64,000 nucleotides of DNA from Paraeggerthella hongkongensis. Lineage in GTDB: Bacteria > Actinomycetota > Coriobacteriia > Coriobacteriales > Eggerthellaceae. The stretch spans positions 1-64,000 of the forward strand of contig NZ_PPTQ01000013.1 in assembly GCF_003340345.1 (NCBI RefSeq). Direction: 5' to 3'. A program made the position numbers and the translations under genes. Shown in pieces: positions 1 to 8,883 of this stretch (position 1 is its first letter; each line of letters opens with the position of its first letter). Below the pieces are notes generated by a model. The model saw nothing but the letters and a program-made list of their open reading frames with translations. It searched no databases and had not been told where the DNA came from.

Positions 1-120
1 CATCCGGCTTCCTTCAGATTCCACCTCACGATGGACACCCTTGCCATTGGCTATGCACTTCCCACTGCCGGGCGTGCTAGGGACTTTCACCCATTAGAAA
101 GCGCGCCATGCTCGGCGCAC
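1..120 (-). mobile_element. Group II intron, 5' end (class C-like), continues beyond the window
   Basis: Read on the minus strand from position 120 the sequence opens with GTGCGCC, the group II intron 5' consensus. It runs through the conserved domain I text GGGTGAAAGTCCC (about 91-79), then AAGGGTGTCC (about 43-34), and ends at the window edge with AATCTGAAGGAAGCCGG. This layout is what bacterial group II introns show at their 5' end. The reverse transcriptase and domains V/VI must lie to the left of base 1. Placement directly after a T-run of an intrinsic terminator is the known habit of class C introns. The class call rests on that placement and on recognised sequence, not on a folded model. 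Confidence 0.8.
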
Positions 121-121
121 C

Positions 122-153
122 AAAAAACGCGGACGCACGAAGCGCCCGCGTTT
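122..153 (-). terminator. Rho-independent terminator used as intron insertion site
   Basis: On the minus strand AAACGCGG...CCGCGTTT forms a stem of 8 or more pairs, followed by six T (complement of 122-127) and then a G directly before the intron start at 120. It ends the operon of the radical-SAM pair, whose last stop is at 176. Confidence 0.8.
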
Positions 154-175
154 GCACCGCGAAAACCTGCCGGAC

Positions 176-895
176 TCAAACGGCCCGCTGGTCAATGCGG
201 GTCGTAGTGACGACGCGCAGGATCCGTCCGCCGCCGCACGGATCCTCGTCGACCAGCGACGACTCGCCGTTCTCCACCAAAAACGCCAGAGGCGCCGCGC
301 AGCAGCCGTCGTCTTCGGAAGCGTTCGCCTGCGCGCAGCAAGCTTGCAGCAGCACGTCGGGACGCAGCGACCCCGTAGGCTTCGACTCCAGCGAAAACGT
401 CAGGACAGCTCCGGCAAGCTCCATCTCTCCCACCAGGAAGTCGGAAACCCGCAGAACCTTCTCCTTCTTCTTGCGAATCACGGTGATCTCTTCGGGCACC
501 GGCAGCTGGGCGGGGGCGCAAGAGAGCAGCACCCGGTACGTGCCGATCGGATACGCAGCCGAAGCCGCCGGCGTGCGCGCGTCGATGTAGACGCAATCCT
601 TCACCATCAGGTCGGGGACGCTTGCATCCCGCAATGCCTCCAATGCCTCGTCAGGCGCTACGTAGCGCGTCATCTGCAAGTCGAACAGCTCGTGCGTGCC
701 CCCTACGCCCACCGGAAGCGCAGCGCCGAACGCAATTTTCATGTGGGGAGAGAATCCCTGGCTCACGGCAAACGGCAGTCCCGCGCGACGCACGGCGCGC
801 TCGAGGGCGCGCGCCACCTCCAAGTGAGAGAGCAGCGCCAAGCGCCCCTGCTTGCAAAACGTCACGCGAAGGCGAAACAGGTTCGGATCAGACAT
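176..895 (-). CDS. TIGR03936/DUF2344 family radical-SAM-associated protein
   Basis: This 239-residue protein opens with [20 protein letters not shown] and continues with [20 protein letters not shown] and the FSPHMKI motif, all typical of the DUF2344 family that is encoded next to, or fused to, TIGR03960 radical SAM proteins. The molecular function is not established. I chose the ATG at 895 because it overlaps the stop of the upstream radical SAM gene by eight bases (ATGTCTGA), which indicates translational coupling. A longer open frame reaches 1339 but only shadows the upstream gene. The operon ends at the terminator at 122-153. Residues around 195-210 include a local CC cluster (QACC, DDGCC). 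Confidence 0.88.
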   Translation of the reverse strand: MSDPNLFRLRVTFCKQGRLALLSHLEVARALERAVRRAGLPFAVSQGFSPHMKIAFGAALPVGVGGTHELFDLQMTRYVAPDEALEALRDASVPDLMVKDCVYIDARTPAASAAYPIGTYRVLLSCAPAQLPVPEEITVIRKKKEKVLRVSDFLVGEMELAGAVLTFSLESKPTGSLRPDVLLQACCAQANASEDDGCCAAPLAFLVENGESSLVDEDPCGGGRILRVVTTTRIDQRAV

Positions 896-2867
896 GAGCT
901 TCCTCCTGGCATTCGTCGAAGGCCGCCGGGGCATCCTCCGGAGCGGCGACGTGCGCGCGAAGATCGGAATCCGGCGACTCCGGCTGCGCATTGGACCCGC
1001 TGGCCACGCGCGGCCGCGCCAGCTGGTTGTCCGCGCCAAGCGAAGGGCATGCGCCGCACGCAGAGCACGCCCCGAACGTACAGTCGGGCGTCGTGCGCTC
1101 CTGTTCGGCAAGCTTGCGCTCGCGCGCCAAAAAGCGCTCGGACACACCCGTGGTGATATGCGACCACGGCATAACCCGATCGGTGGGATAAGCCGTTTGC
1201 GCGATCGCTTCGGGATCGATGCCCACCTCCTGCGCGGCATCGCGCCAAGCCTGCGCGTTGAAATGCTCGGTCCATGCGTCAAACCGCGCGCCGCGCCGCC
1301 AGGCCGCCTCCACCCACGCCGCGGCTTCACGTCCGGCACGGCTCATGACGGCCTCCACGAAGCTGGTGGAGGGATCGTGCCAATGCACGTCGATCGCACG
1401 GTACTTGATCGAGTTGCGCAGCAGGTTCACGCGTCGCAACGCTTCCTCGGGAGGAATCTGCCCGTCCCACTGAAACGGGGTCTGGGCCTTCGGAACGAAC
1501 AGCGCGCATGAAACGCTCATGCGCAAGCTGCCGCGCTGCTCGGGCGGCGTCGCGGCCTTCATGCGGTCGTACGCGCGCTGCGCCAAGCTGGCGATACCCT
1601 TGATGTCCTCGTCGGTTTCGGTAGGCAGGCCGATCATGAAGTAGAGCTTGCAGCGACGCCAGCCCGCCGAAAACGCGGCGTCGAGCGCGCCGAACAGATC
1701 GTCCTCCGTCACGTTCTTGTTGATAACGTCGCGCAAACGCTGGGTGCCGGCCTCCGGCGCGAAGGTGAGACCACCCTTCTTCTGGCCCGCCACCAGCTCG
1801 GCCATGTCCACGCCGAACGAGTCAAGGCGCTGCGAAGGCACCGAGATGCGCACGCCTTTCCCGTCGCACGCGCGGTTCAGCCGCGTAAGAATGTCGGCGA
1901 TCTGCGAATGGTCCGTCGAGGAAAGCGAGGTCAGGCTCACCTCGTCGTAACCGGTTTCGGCCAGACCCGACACCACCGAGGCCACCACGTTGTCCGCCGA
2001 TCGCTCGCGCACGGGACGATACATCATGCCCGCCTGGCAGAACCGGCATCCGCGCGCGCAGCCGCGCAGGATCTCGACGTTCAGACGATCGTGCACCACT
2101 TCCGTGAACGGCACGACGCACGGTTCCCAACCGGGGCTTTCGGCAAAGCCTTCGAACAGGCGCTTGTCGATGCGCACGGGTGCCTCCGCCTCCAGCGGCT
2201 CGATCCACGAACCCTCCTGCTGCGCTGTCCCCTCGTCGCGCCAACGGTACAGCGAGGGCACGTAGCAGCCCGGCTGCTGGGCAAGCGTGCGCAGGATGTC
2301 GGCGCGCGCCGCGCCTTCCGATCGCATGTGCCTGACGATGGCCAAGTATTCCGGCAACGCCTCCTCCCCTTCCCCAATGCTGAGGAAGTCGAAGAACGGG
2401 GCGTACGGCTCGGGGTTGAAGGCGCAGGGTCCGCCGCCCATCACGAACGGATCGTCTTGCGCGCGATCCTTCGCATGCAGCGCGATGCCCGCCAGGTCAA
2501 GCGTCTCCAGCACGTTCGTGGCGGCAAGCTCGTGCGGCAGCGTGATGCCCACCGCGTCGAACGACGCCACCGGCGCGCAGCTCTCGATGCTGAACAGCGG
2601 CAATCCTTCGGCGCGCAGCGTGTCGCACATGTCCGAAGCCGGAAGGAAGGCGCGCTCCGCGGCCATGCCCTCCTGGGCGTTCACCGCGTTCACCAGAATG
2701 CGCAGCGCCTGGTTGGCCTGGCCCAACTCGTACGTGTCGGGATACACCATGCAGAAGCGAAAGTCTGCTTCGGGCTTGTAAACACAGCCGTACTCATGGT
2801 TTAGATAGCGAGCAGGACGCTCTGCATGGACAAGCAGCGGCTCGAGCTGCGGCCAAAGATCCTTCAT
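888..2867 (-). CDS. TIGR03960 family B12-binding-like radical SAM protein
   Basis: This 659-residue radical SAM enzyme has the cluster-binding motif CxxxCxxC at C270, C274 and C277 (RGCARGCRFC). An N-terminal cobalamin-binding-like region precedes it (MVYPDTYELG, GGGPCAFNPEPY), and the SAM-binding TIM-barrel follows (KKGGLTFAPEAGTQRLRDVI, KLYFMIGLPTETDED). The C-terminus carries a further Cys-rich knot, CTFGACSACGAC, possibly for another cluster. The start at 2867 has an AGGGG box eight bases upstream; the open frame extends 25 codons further but without a ribosome site. It pairs with the DUF2344 gene that overlaps its stop. The substrate is unknown; a role in tRNA or ribosome modification is only a guess. 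Confidence 0.88.
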   Translation of the reverse strand: MKDLWPQLEPLLVHAERPARYLNHEYGCVYKPEADFRFCMVYPDTYELGQANQALRILVNAVNAQEGMAAERAFLPASDMCDTLRAEGLPLFSIESCAPVASFDAVGITLPHELAATNVLETLDLAGIALHAKDRAQDDPFVMGGGPCAFNPEPYAPFFDFLSIGEGEEALPEYLAIVRHMRSEGAARADILRTLAQQPGCYVPSLYRWRDEGTAQQEGSWIEPLEAEAPVRIDKRLFEGFAESPGWEPCVVPFTEVVHDRLNVEILRGCARGCRFCQAGMMYRPVRERSADNVVASVVSGLAETGYDEVSLTSLSSTDHSQIADILTRLNRACDGKGVRISVPSQRLDSFGVDMAELVAGQKKGGLTFAPEAGTQRLRDVINKNVTEDDLFGALDAAFSAGWRRCKLYFMIGLPTETDEDIKGIASLAQRAYDRMKAATPPEQRGSLRMSVSCALFVPKAQTPFQWDGQIPPEEALRRVNLLRNSIKYRAIDVHWHDPSTSFVEAVMSRAGREAAAWVEAAWRRGARFDAWTEHFNAQAWRDAAQEVGIDPEAIAQTAYPTDRVMPWSHITTGVSERFLARERKLAEQERTTPDCTFGACSACGACPSLGADNQLARPRVASGSNAQPESPDSDLRAHVAAPEDAPAAFDECQEEAHV

Positions 2868-2951
2868 CGGAATTTCCCCTCTTCGAATGCGGGATGAGCA
2901 AAAACAAGCAGAACACCGGGGACCGAGCAGGCCCCGGAACAAAAGTGCGAA

Positions 2952-4037
2952 CTAGCGGCCCTTGACCGCGCCGCCTCCCGGGCGCACGCCGCCGACCGCC
3001 TGCGCGGCTTTGGCGCGCACGGCCTCCACGGCCTTGGCACCGATGGCCTGCGCCTTCTGAGCCGCGCGCTTCGCGGCGGCTTGGACCACCTTGTCGCGGG
3101 CGGAAGCCACGGCATCGGTCAGCCTGCCCAAGTTCGGGCCGCCTTCGTAGTATTCGATCGCAGCACGGCCCATAGCCTGCGTGCCCGTGTACCCGATCGC
3201 CGCCTTCACAGCCCAGCCGAGCGCGGGAACGAACGCCACCAGCTGACGAGCGACCGCGCGGCACGCGAACGCGCCACCCACCAACGCCGCCAGCTCCTTG
3301 ACGCGCTCCATGTTGAGCTCCTCGCCATAGGCGGCGGCTATCATGAGCAGCATCTTCGCCTGGTTGAGCGTCATGACGGGCATATCGGCGCCCGGAATGA
3401 TAACCAGCAGGCCCACGCCCGCGTTCTGCAAGGACGTCGCGTTCACGGCTTCCATAGACAGCGGCTTGCGCACGAACGGGAACGCCAGCGCACAGGCAAG
3501 GCGCTTCTCGTTGCAGGCGTCGATGACCCAGCCCCCCATGCGCTCCGAAAGCGACGCGGCCCTTGCGTCGTCGAGCGCGTACGGCTCGGTCAAAGGCTGC
3601 GCAGCAGACGGGCCCTCCCCTTCAGCGGGCAGCTGCTTGGGCTGCACGATCTTCGGCGAAACCACATCGCCGTCCGGAATAGGGAAGCCGGAGGCCCGCG
3701 CTATGTCGGAAACCAGCTCCGGCAACGTGGTCACCACCATGACCGGCACGCCGACCGCGCGCACGTGCTGAGCGCACACGCCCACCTGATCGCCCAGTCC
3801 CGCCACGATAACCGCCATGTCGTCGCCCGCGTACGGCACGAACGGACGGCCGTCCAGGTACGTCAGCGACACGCGCGCATGCGCGGACGCGCTGGCGAAC
3901 GCCTGGCGTACGTGCGCCTGCACGTCGCCGGGAGCGGTGTCGTCCAGGTACACGCTCACTGAAATGGAAGTGCGACGAGCCTCGTCGATATTGGTGGCCT
4001 CGTCGATAACCGCTTTGACGTCAACGGGTAGCTGCAT
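2952..4037 (-). CDS. DUF697 (YcjF-like) membrane-associated protein
   Basis: 361 residues. The C-terminal half (from LNQAKMLLMIAAAYG through GYTGTQAMGRAAIEYYEGG) matches the DUF697 pattern of paired hydrophobic helices with charged connectors, as in YcjF and in the tails of some GTPases. No GTPase P-loop is present. The first half has no recognisable motif and contains a Pro/Glu-rich linker near residue 150. The last 40 residues are Ala/Lys/Arg-rich and may bind nucleic acid or lipid. The ATG at 4037 lies 14 bases after the rodA stop, so the gene is the last member of the cell-shape operon. Its role is unknown. Confidence 0.75.
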   Translation of the reverse strand: MQLPVDVKAVIDEATNIDEARRTSISVSVYLDDTAPGDVQAHVRQAFASASAHARVSLTYLDGRPFVPYAGDDMAVIVAGLGDQVGVCAQHVRAVGVPVMVVTTLPELVSDIARASGFPIPDGDVVSPKIVQPKQLPAEGEGPSAAQPLTEPYALDDARAASLSERMGGWVIDACNEKRLACALAFPFVRKPLSMEAVNATSLQNAGVGLLVIIPGADMPVMTLNQAKMLLMIAAAYGEELNMERVKELAALVGGAFACRAVARQLVAFVPALGWAVKAAIGYTGTQAMGRAAIEYYEGGPNLGRLTDAVASARDKVVQAAAKRAAQKAQAIGAKAVEAVRAKAAQAVGGVRPGGGAVKGR

Positions 4038-4051
4038 AACCGCCTTCTTCC

Positions 4052-5242
4052 CTAACGCTTGCTTGCCATGTTGTGGGTCCACACCGATCCGATCATACCC
4101 ACCATGATAAAGTTGACCATCATGAACGACGACCCGTAGCTCATGAACGGCAAGGGGATGCCCGTGATGGGCATGAGCCCGCAGTCCATGCCGATGTTCT
4201 CGAGAATCTGGAACAGCCACATGCCCACAACGCACATGACGATGGTCATGCCGAAAAGGTCGCTGGCCGCCGCCGCAATACGGAAGCTTATCAAAACAAG
4301 CGACGCGTACAGCGAAAGCAGCACCATCACACCGAAAAACCCAAGCTCTTCAGCCAGAACGCAGAAGATGAAGTCGGTTGGAGCTTCAGGCAGAATGCCC
4401 AGCGCATGCTGAGTGCCCTGGAACAGCCCTTTGCCGAACAACCCGCCCGACCCGATGGCGATCTGCGCCTGGCGAAGGTTGTAGCCTTCCCCGTTGGGGT
4501 CGAGGCCGGGATCGAGAAACACCAGCAACCGGTTGCGCTGGTACTGCTTGAGCAGCTTGTATTCTCCCGTTGACCCCTTGATGACCTCGTCGATGGCAAA
4601 CACGGCCGCCACCGCCACAATGCCGGCCGCCAACGTGATCAGCAGGTACTTCGGGCGCGCGCCGCCCACCACCAGCGCCACGGCGCCGATGAACAGGTAC
4701 ACCAGGCCCGTACCCAGGTCGGGCTGCGTCATGATGCACGCGAACGGCACCAGCATAAGGCCGAGCGCCTTCAGGTACTCGCGCGGGTCGTCAAGCCGCC
4801 CACCGTAGCGTGCCATGATACTGGCGTCCAAAAGGATGACCGTCACCTTGGCGAACTCGCCCGGCTGAATCTGTATGCCAACGTTTATCCACGACGTGGC
4901 GCCCATGGTGTTCACGCCGATAACGGGTAGGTGAGGCGACAGAATGAGCACCACGTTCACGATAAGGAACAGCGTGGTGTAGTCGGACAGCCTTCGGTAA
5001 TCGAACTGCCAGACCAGCACCATGGCTATCGCGCCGACGGCCACGCCCATAAGCTGACGCGAAAAGCTGTAGTCGGGATCGTTGAGCACCGCCGAATAAA
5101 CGATCACCAGCCCGTAGCACACCAGAAGCGCCACCACGATGACGAACGGAAGGTTGAGCCAAGGGAAGCGTCGCGTTCGCGTGGCTTGCGTTACGGCCCT
5201 GTCGGGAGCCTTGACCGAGTTGATCTGGGGCAGCTGCGCCAT
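4052..5242 (-). CDS. rodA: RodA peptidoglycan glycosyltransferase (SEDS family)
   Basis: 396 residues with about ten membrane segments. RodA polymerises lipid II into glycan strands for side-wall growth together with PBP2. Diagnostic stretches are GATSWINVG...QPGEFAKV, the extracellular loop ending in GYNLRQAQIAIGSGGLFGKG, then EAPTDFIFCVLAEELGF, and near the end PITGIPLPFMSYGSSFM. The start at 5242 has AAAGGAGG nine bases upstream. It follows the PBP2 gene by 12 bases, the usual SEDS-bPBP pairing, which separates it from FtsW. Confidence 0.95.
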   Translation of the reverse strand: MAQLPQINSVKAPDRAVTQATRTRRFPWLNLPFVIVVALLVCYGLVIVYSAVLNDPDYSFSRQLMGVAVGAIAMVLVWQFDYRRLSDYTTLFLIVNVVLILSPHLPVIGVNTMGATSWINVGIQIQPGEFAKVTVILLDASIMARYGGRLDDPREYLKALGLMLVPFACIMTQPDLGTGLVYLFIGAVALVVGGARPKYLLITLAAGIVAVAAVFAIDEVIKGSTGEYKLLKQYQRNRLLVFLDPGLDPNGEGYNLRQAQIAIGSGGLFGKGLFQGTQHALGILPEAPTDFIFCVLAEELGFFGVMVLLSLYASLVLISFRIAAAASDLFGMTIVMCVVGMWLFQILENIGMDCGLMPITGIPLPFMSYGSSFMMVNFIMVGMIGSVWTHNMASKR

Positions 5243-5254
5243 GACGCCTCCTTT

Positions 5255-7429
5255 CTAGTCCGTTCGTCCGCTTGACGATCCCTTGTACTCGACCGCTTTG
5301 CCCGTCGAGCCGGCGATCTTTCCCATGTCGGCGTACGTGCCTGCATCGTAATCGAGCACGGCAGCCAGAAGCTCCGCGCCCAGAGGAGCGCCGACGGCCG
5401 AACCGCCGCCGCCTTCCTCCACCACGCAGGCCACCACGTACTTGGGGTCGTCGTAGGGGGCGTAGCAGGCAAACCACGCGTAATCGTCCTTGCCCGCCAT
5501 TTCGGCCGTACCCGTCTTGCAGGCAACCGTGGCCGGATCGATGCCCCGATCTTGAAACAACGGTGCGATGTCGGCGTTCTCCACGGTCACGCCCTTGAGC
5601 GCGTCGCGCACGAACGCAAGGTCCTTCATGGGAACGTCGGGCTCCGCCACCACTTCCGCCTTCGCGGACAGCGCCACGTCGCCTCCCGCGTTGCGCACCT
5701 CTTTCAACAGATGGGGCTTCATGATCTTGCCCGTTGCAAGGCCGCCGTACGCCACGGCGATCTGCAAAGGCGTGGCCAGCACGTAGCCCTGGCCGATGAC
5801 CATGTTGGTGGAGTCGCCGCCCTTCCAGGCCGCCTCTTCGGGCGTGTCCTTGAAATACTCGGCTTTCCATTCGGGCGTCGGCACGCGGCCGGCTTCCTCG
5901 GCGGGCAGGTCGATGCCCGTCCGCTCGCCGAAGCGGTACTTCTTTATATAGTCCTGCATGGCCGTATCCGACACCGTAGCGGGACCGCGTCCGAGCGAGC
6001 TATGCTCGAAGAAGTTGTACGCTATGTCGTAGAACACCACGTCGCACGAGTTTACGATACCGCCGCGCAGGTCGAGCGTCCCATGCCCGGAGCGCTTCCA
6101 GCACTTCTGCACGTCGCCCGAACCCCAGCCGTCCCACGAACCGGTACAGGTCCACGTGCGCGAGGTGTCCGCGAACCCGTTGGCCAACGCCGCCAAGCTC
6201 GTGAACGCTTTGTAGGTGGAAGCAGCCGGGTACGTGCCTCCGATCGCGCGGTTCAGCATGGGCCGATGCGCGTCGTCGGACTGGTACACGTCCCACACAT
6301 CCTGCGAGATGGAACCCGAGAACACCTCCGGTTCGAACGTGGGATAGCTGGCCAGGGCCACGATGCCGCCGTCACGCACGTCCATGACCACGGCCGCGCC
6401 GGCCGTGCCCTTGCCCGTGCCGATGGTGCCGTCCTTGGGCGCGATCAGCTCCGCAAGCGCGCGGTCGCAGGCGTACTGGACCGGCCCCTTGATGGTCAGA
6501 TAGACGTCGGACCCGCTCACGGGCTGCGTTTCGCTCACCACATCCACCACGTTGCCGTGCGTGTCGGCAACCACCTTCTTTTCGCCGTGATCCCCCGCCA
6601 GCATGTTGTCGTACATCAACTCCACGCCCGCCTTGCCCACGGAGTCGCCGGACTTCACCACGCGGCCCTCGGGCGGGTTCTTCAAATCATCCTCGCTGGG
6701 AAATCCTGTATAGCCAACCGCGTGCGCCGCGAGCGCGCCGTAAGGATAGTCGCGCACCGCACGCTCGTCCACCGTGATGCCGGGAAACGCGTCGGAATGC
6801 TCCATGATGAACGCGACGTCGCGCATGCGCACGTCGCTGGCTACCACGCGCTGACTCTGCGCGCCGCTCGAAGCGTCGAGGATGCGCTTGCGCACCACGT
6901 TGTAGGGCACGCCCAGGGTGGCGGACAGGCGCTGGACCACGTCGCGGTCGTTCGCCACGTCCGGGTCGGCCAGCACCGTCAACGACGAGCGGTTCTTCAC
7001 AAGCGGCAGCCCGTCGGCATCCAAGATGCGGCCGCGCGGCGCCGGCTTGTACACGATGCTGTACTGGTTTTCGTCCGAAGCGCTGCGGAACTCGCTCTGC
7101 TCGAGCACCTGCATGCTCCAGATCTTCGCCGTCAGCGACCCGAACACGCCGGCGGCCAGCACGCCCATGGCCACGAAGCGCGACTTGAGGTTGCCGGACG
7201 GATTCGGAGCGGCCTGCTGCACGCCGGTCGCATGCCCGGAGCCGGAACCGGCCACGCGCTTAGCGGAATCCGGCAGCGTGGACGACACGCCCACCGAGCT
7301 GATGGAGCGCACGTCTTTCTTGACGCTGACGTTGGACGACGAGCGGCCCTTCACGATGGAGAACGTGATGGCTATGGCCGCAATGGCCACGATGGCCGCA
7401 ACGACAGCTGCTATGATGGCGACAAGCAT
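5255..7429 (-). CDS. mrdA: Penicillin-binding protein 2 (elongasome transpeptidase)
   Basis: 724 residues. This class B PBP cross-links peptidoglycan in the MreB-directed elongation complex. The active-site motifs are S404-T-Y-K407 (PAASTYK), SCD at 461-463 (PBP2 proteins often have SxD here) and KTG in CKTGTAEMAGK. A PBP dimerisation region starts near residue 128 (PAPRGRILDADGLPL). The N-terminus is odd: a strongly hydrophobic segment occupies residues 1-25 and a second one residues 85-105, where most PBP2 proteins have one anchor. The start is supported by AGGAGG about nine bases upstream. The gene lies between mreD and rodA. Confidence 0.93.
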   Translation of the reverse strand: MLVAIIAAVVAAIVAIAAIAITFSIVKGRSSSNVSVKKDVRSISSVGVSSTLPDSAKRVAGSGSGHATGVQQAAPNPSGNLKSRFVAMGVLAAGVFGSLTAKIWSMQVLEQSEFRSASDENQYSIVYKPAPRGRILDADGLPLVKNRSSLTVLADPDVANDRDVVQRLSATLGVPYNVVRKRILDASSGAQSQRVVASDVRMRDVAFIMEHSDAFPGITVDERAVRDYPYGALAAHAVGYTGFPSEDDLKNPPEGRVVKSGDSVGKAGVELMYDNMLAGDHGEKKVVADTHGNVVDVVSETQPVSGSDVYLTIKGPVQYACDRALAELIAPKDGTIGTGKGTAGAAVVMDVRDGGIVALASYPTFEPEVFSGSISQDVWDVYQSDDAHRPMLNRAIGGTYPAASTYKAFTSLAALANGFADTSRTWTCTGSWDGWGSGDVQKCWKRSGHGTLDLRGGIVNSCDVVFYDIAYNFFEHSSLGRGPATVSDTAMQDYIKKYRFGERTGIDLPAEEAGRVPTPEWKAEYFKDTPEEAAWKGGDSTNMVIGQGYVLATPLQIAVAYGGLATGKIMKPHLLKEVRNAGGDVALSAKAEVVAEPDVPMKDLAFVRDALKGVTVENADIAPLFQDRGIDPATVACKTGTAEMAGKDDYAWFACYAPYDDPKYVVACVVEEGGGGSAVGAPLGAELLAAVLDYDAGTYADMGKIAGSTGKAVEYKGSSSGRTD

Positions 7430-7441
7430 GCAGACCGCCTC

Positions 7442-7969
7442 CTAGCGCAGCCGAGGCGTGCGCAGTCCGCGGTCCTGGGAGCCGCCGACCATCAGGCGCG
7501 CCATGATCAGGTACAGCACCAGGCCGACGATGCAGTCGTAAAGTCCGCACGGCAGCGCCCGGTACAGAAACGCGTCGAGTGCGCTGGCGGAAAGCCCGGT
7601 TGTCATGAGCAGTCCGCCGTACAGCATCTCGACCGCAAGAACGCTCACTGCGAAGATGGTCAACGGCATGAACAACGTATCGTTGTCCAGGATCGCGAAC
7701 GCGCGGGAAGCGACGAACGAGAAGAGCACGAACAGGAACGCCATCGCGCCCACCGGCCCGGAACCCGTCAAATCGTACACGAGCCCCAAAACAAACGGCA
7801 GGACGGGTCCCGCCTCGTTCGGCCTCACGATCGCGACCACCAGCACGTACGCCAAAAGGAAATTCGGCTGAGCAGAGAACAACGCTATATTGGGAGCCAC
7901 GACGATCTGGAGCAAAACGGCCACAACCGCGCCGACCGCAACCACGGCATTGCTGCGCTCAGGGCCCAT
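7442..7969 (-). CDS. mreD: Rod shape-determining protein MreD
   Basis: 175 residues, almost entirely hydrophobic with five or six predicted membrane helices. Typical MreD text includes VAPNIALFSAQPNFLLAYVL and PFVLGLVYDLTGSGPVGAMA. MreD is an inner-membrane partner of MreC that links the MreB filament to the PBP2-RodA synthase. The start codon shares one base with the mreC stop (TAATG at 7971-7967), so translation is coupled. The sequence is poorly conserved across phyla, so the call leans on topology and gene order. Confidence 0.9.
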   Translation of the reverse strand: MGPERSNAVVAVGAVVAVLLQIVVAPNIALFSAQPNFLLAYVLVVAIVRPNEAGPVLPFVLGLVYDLTGSGPVGAMAFLFVLFSFVASRAFAILDNDTLFMPLTIFAVSVLAVEMLYGGLLMTTGLSASALDAFLYRALPCGLYDCIVGLVLYLIMARLMVGGSQDRGLRTPRLR

Positions 7970-8865
7970 TACGCATCGCTCCCTTCGTTATCCGCATTCG
8001 AAGACCCCGACGAAGCGTCCGATCCGTCGGAGCCCACGCCGAACACCACGAGCACCTCTTCAAGCGAAGAAGCCTGATCGTTCGGCGAGACCACCGCACG
8101 TCGCGTCGCACCGCCCTGCTGGGAATCGACCTTGACCACCGTGCCGATGACCAGGCCCTTCTGGTAGCTGCCGCCCAAACCCGACGTAACCACAACGTCG
8201 CCCGGATTCACCGTCGCGTCGGCATCAAGGTTTTCGAGGTACAGCAGCCCCTCCAGGGAGCCGCGAACGATGCCCTCGGCGCGGCTCGACTGCACGAGCG
8301 CCGCCGCCCCGGATTTCGGATCCGACAGCAGGCGAACCTTGGCGGTGTGCTCGGTCGTCTCGAACACCTGCCCCACCACGCCCGATGCGGCCATGACGGT
8401 CAAACCGCTGTCCACGCCGTCAGCCGATCCCTTGTCGATGGTCACCGTCTGGCTCCAGGCTTCGGAGCTGCGACCGATGACGCGCGCGCCCACCCCGTCG
8501 ATGCCGGCCGTATCCTTGAGATCGAGCAGCTGGCGCAGGCGCTCGTTCTCCTGCCGGTACTCCTCCATCTGGGCGTACTGCTCTATGAGCTCGGCGTTGT
8601 ACTCGCGCAAGCCCGAAAGCGTCGATTCGTCCGCAGTGGCGTTCTCGATGCCCTCGCCCGCGGCGCTCGCAGCCGAACCGGCAGCGGCGCCCACGAACCT
8701 AAGCGGCGCGACCGCGTTCGACACGGCTCCCTGCACAGCATGAACAGGCCCGTTCTCCCCTTCGCGTGCATATACCGCAACCAGCACGATCGACGCCACC
8801 AGGAATGCAACGAGCAGAACCCGGCGCAGAAACGCCGAGTTTCTTTGTTGGAAGTTAAGCGCCAT
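7969..8865 (-). CDS. mreC: Rod shape-determining protein MreC
   Basis: 298 residues: a short cytoplasmic tail, one membrane segment (about 15-32), a coiled coil rich in Glu and Leu (about 80-115, REYNAELIEQYAQMEEYRQE), then the beta-rich periplasmic domain with GARVIGRSSEAWSQTVTIDK and VVTSGLGGSYQKGLVIGTV. The last 25 residues are Ser/Asp-rich and probably disordered. MreC organises PBP2 and RodA outside the membrane. It lies 18 bases after mreB and overlaps mreD by one base. No strong ribosome site precedes the ATG. Confidence 0.94.
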   Translation of the reverse strand: MALNFQQRNSAFLRRVLLVAFLVASIVLVAVYAREGENGPVHAVQGAVSNAVAPLRFVGAAAGSAASAAGEGIENATADESTLSGLREYNAELIEQYAQMEEYRQENERLRQLLDLKDTAGIDGVGARVIGRSSEAWSQTVTIDKGSADGVDSGLTVMAASGVVGQVFETTEHTAKVRLLSDPKSGAAALVQSSRAEGIVRGSLEGLLYLENLDADATVNPGDVVVTSGLGGSYQKGLVIGTVVKVDSQQGGATRRAVVSPNDQASSLEEVLVVFGVGSDGSDASSGSSNADNEGSDA

Positions 8866-8883
8866 AAGAAAGCCGGCTCAACC

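Noticed and set aside
896-1339. Extended or separate gene upstream in the DUF2344 frame
   Set aside because: It lies entirely within the radical SAM gene in another frame and has shadow-like Arg/Pro/Ala-rich composition.
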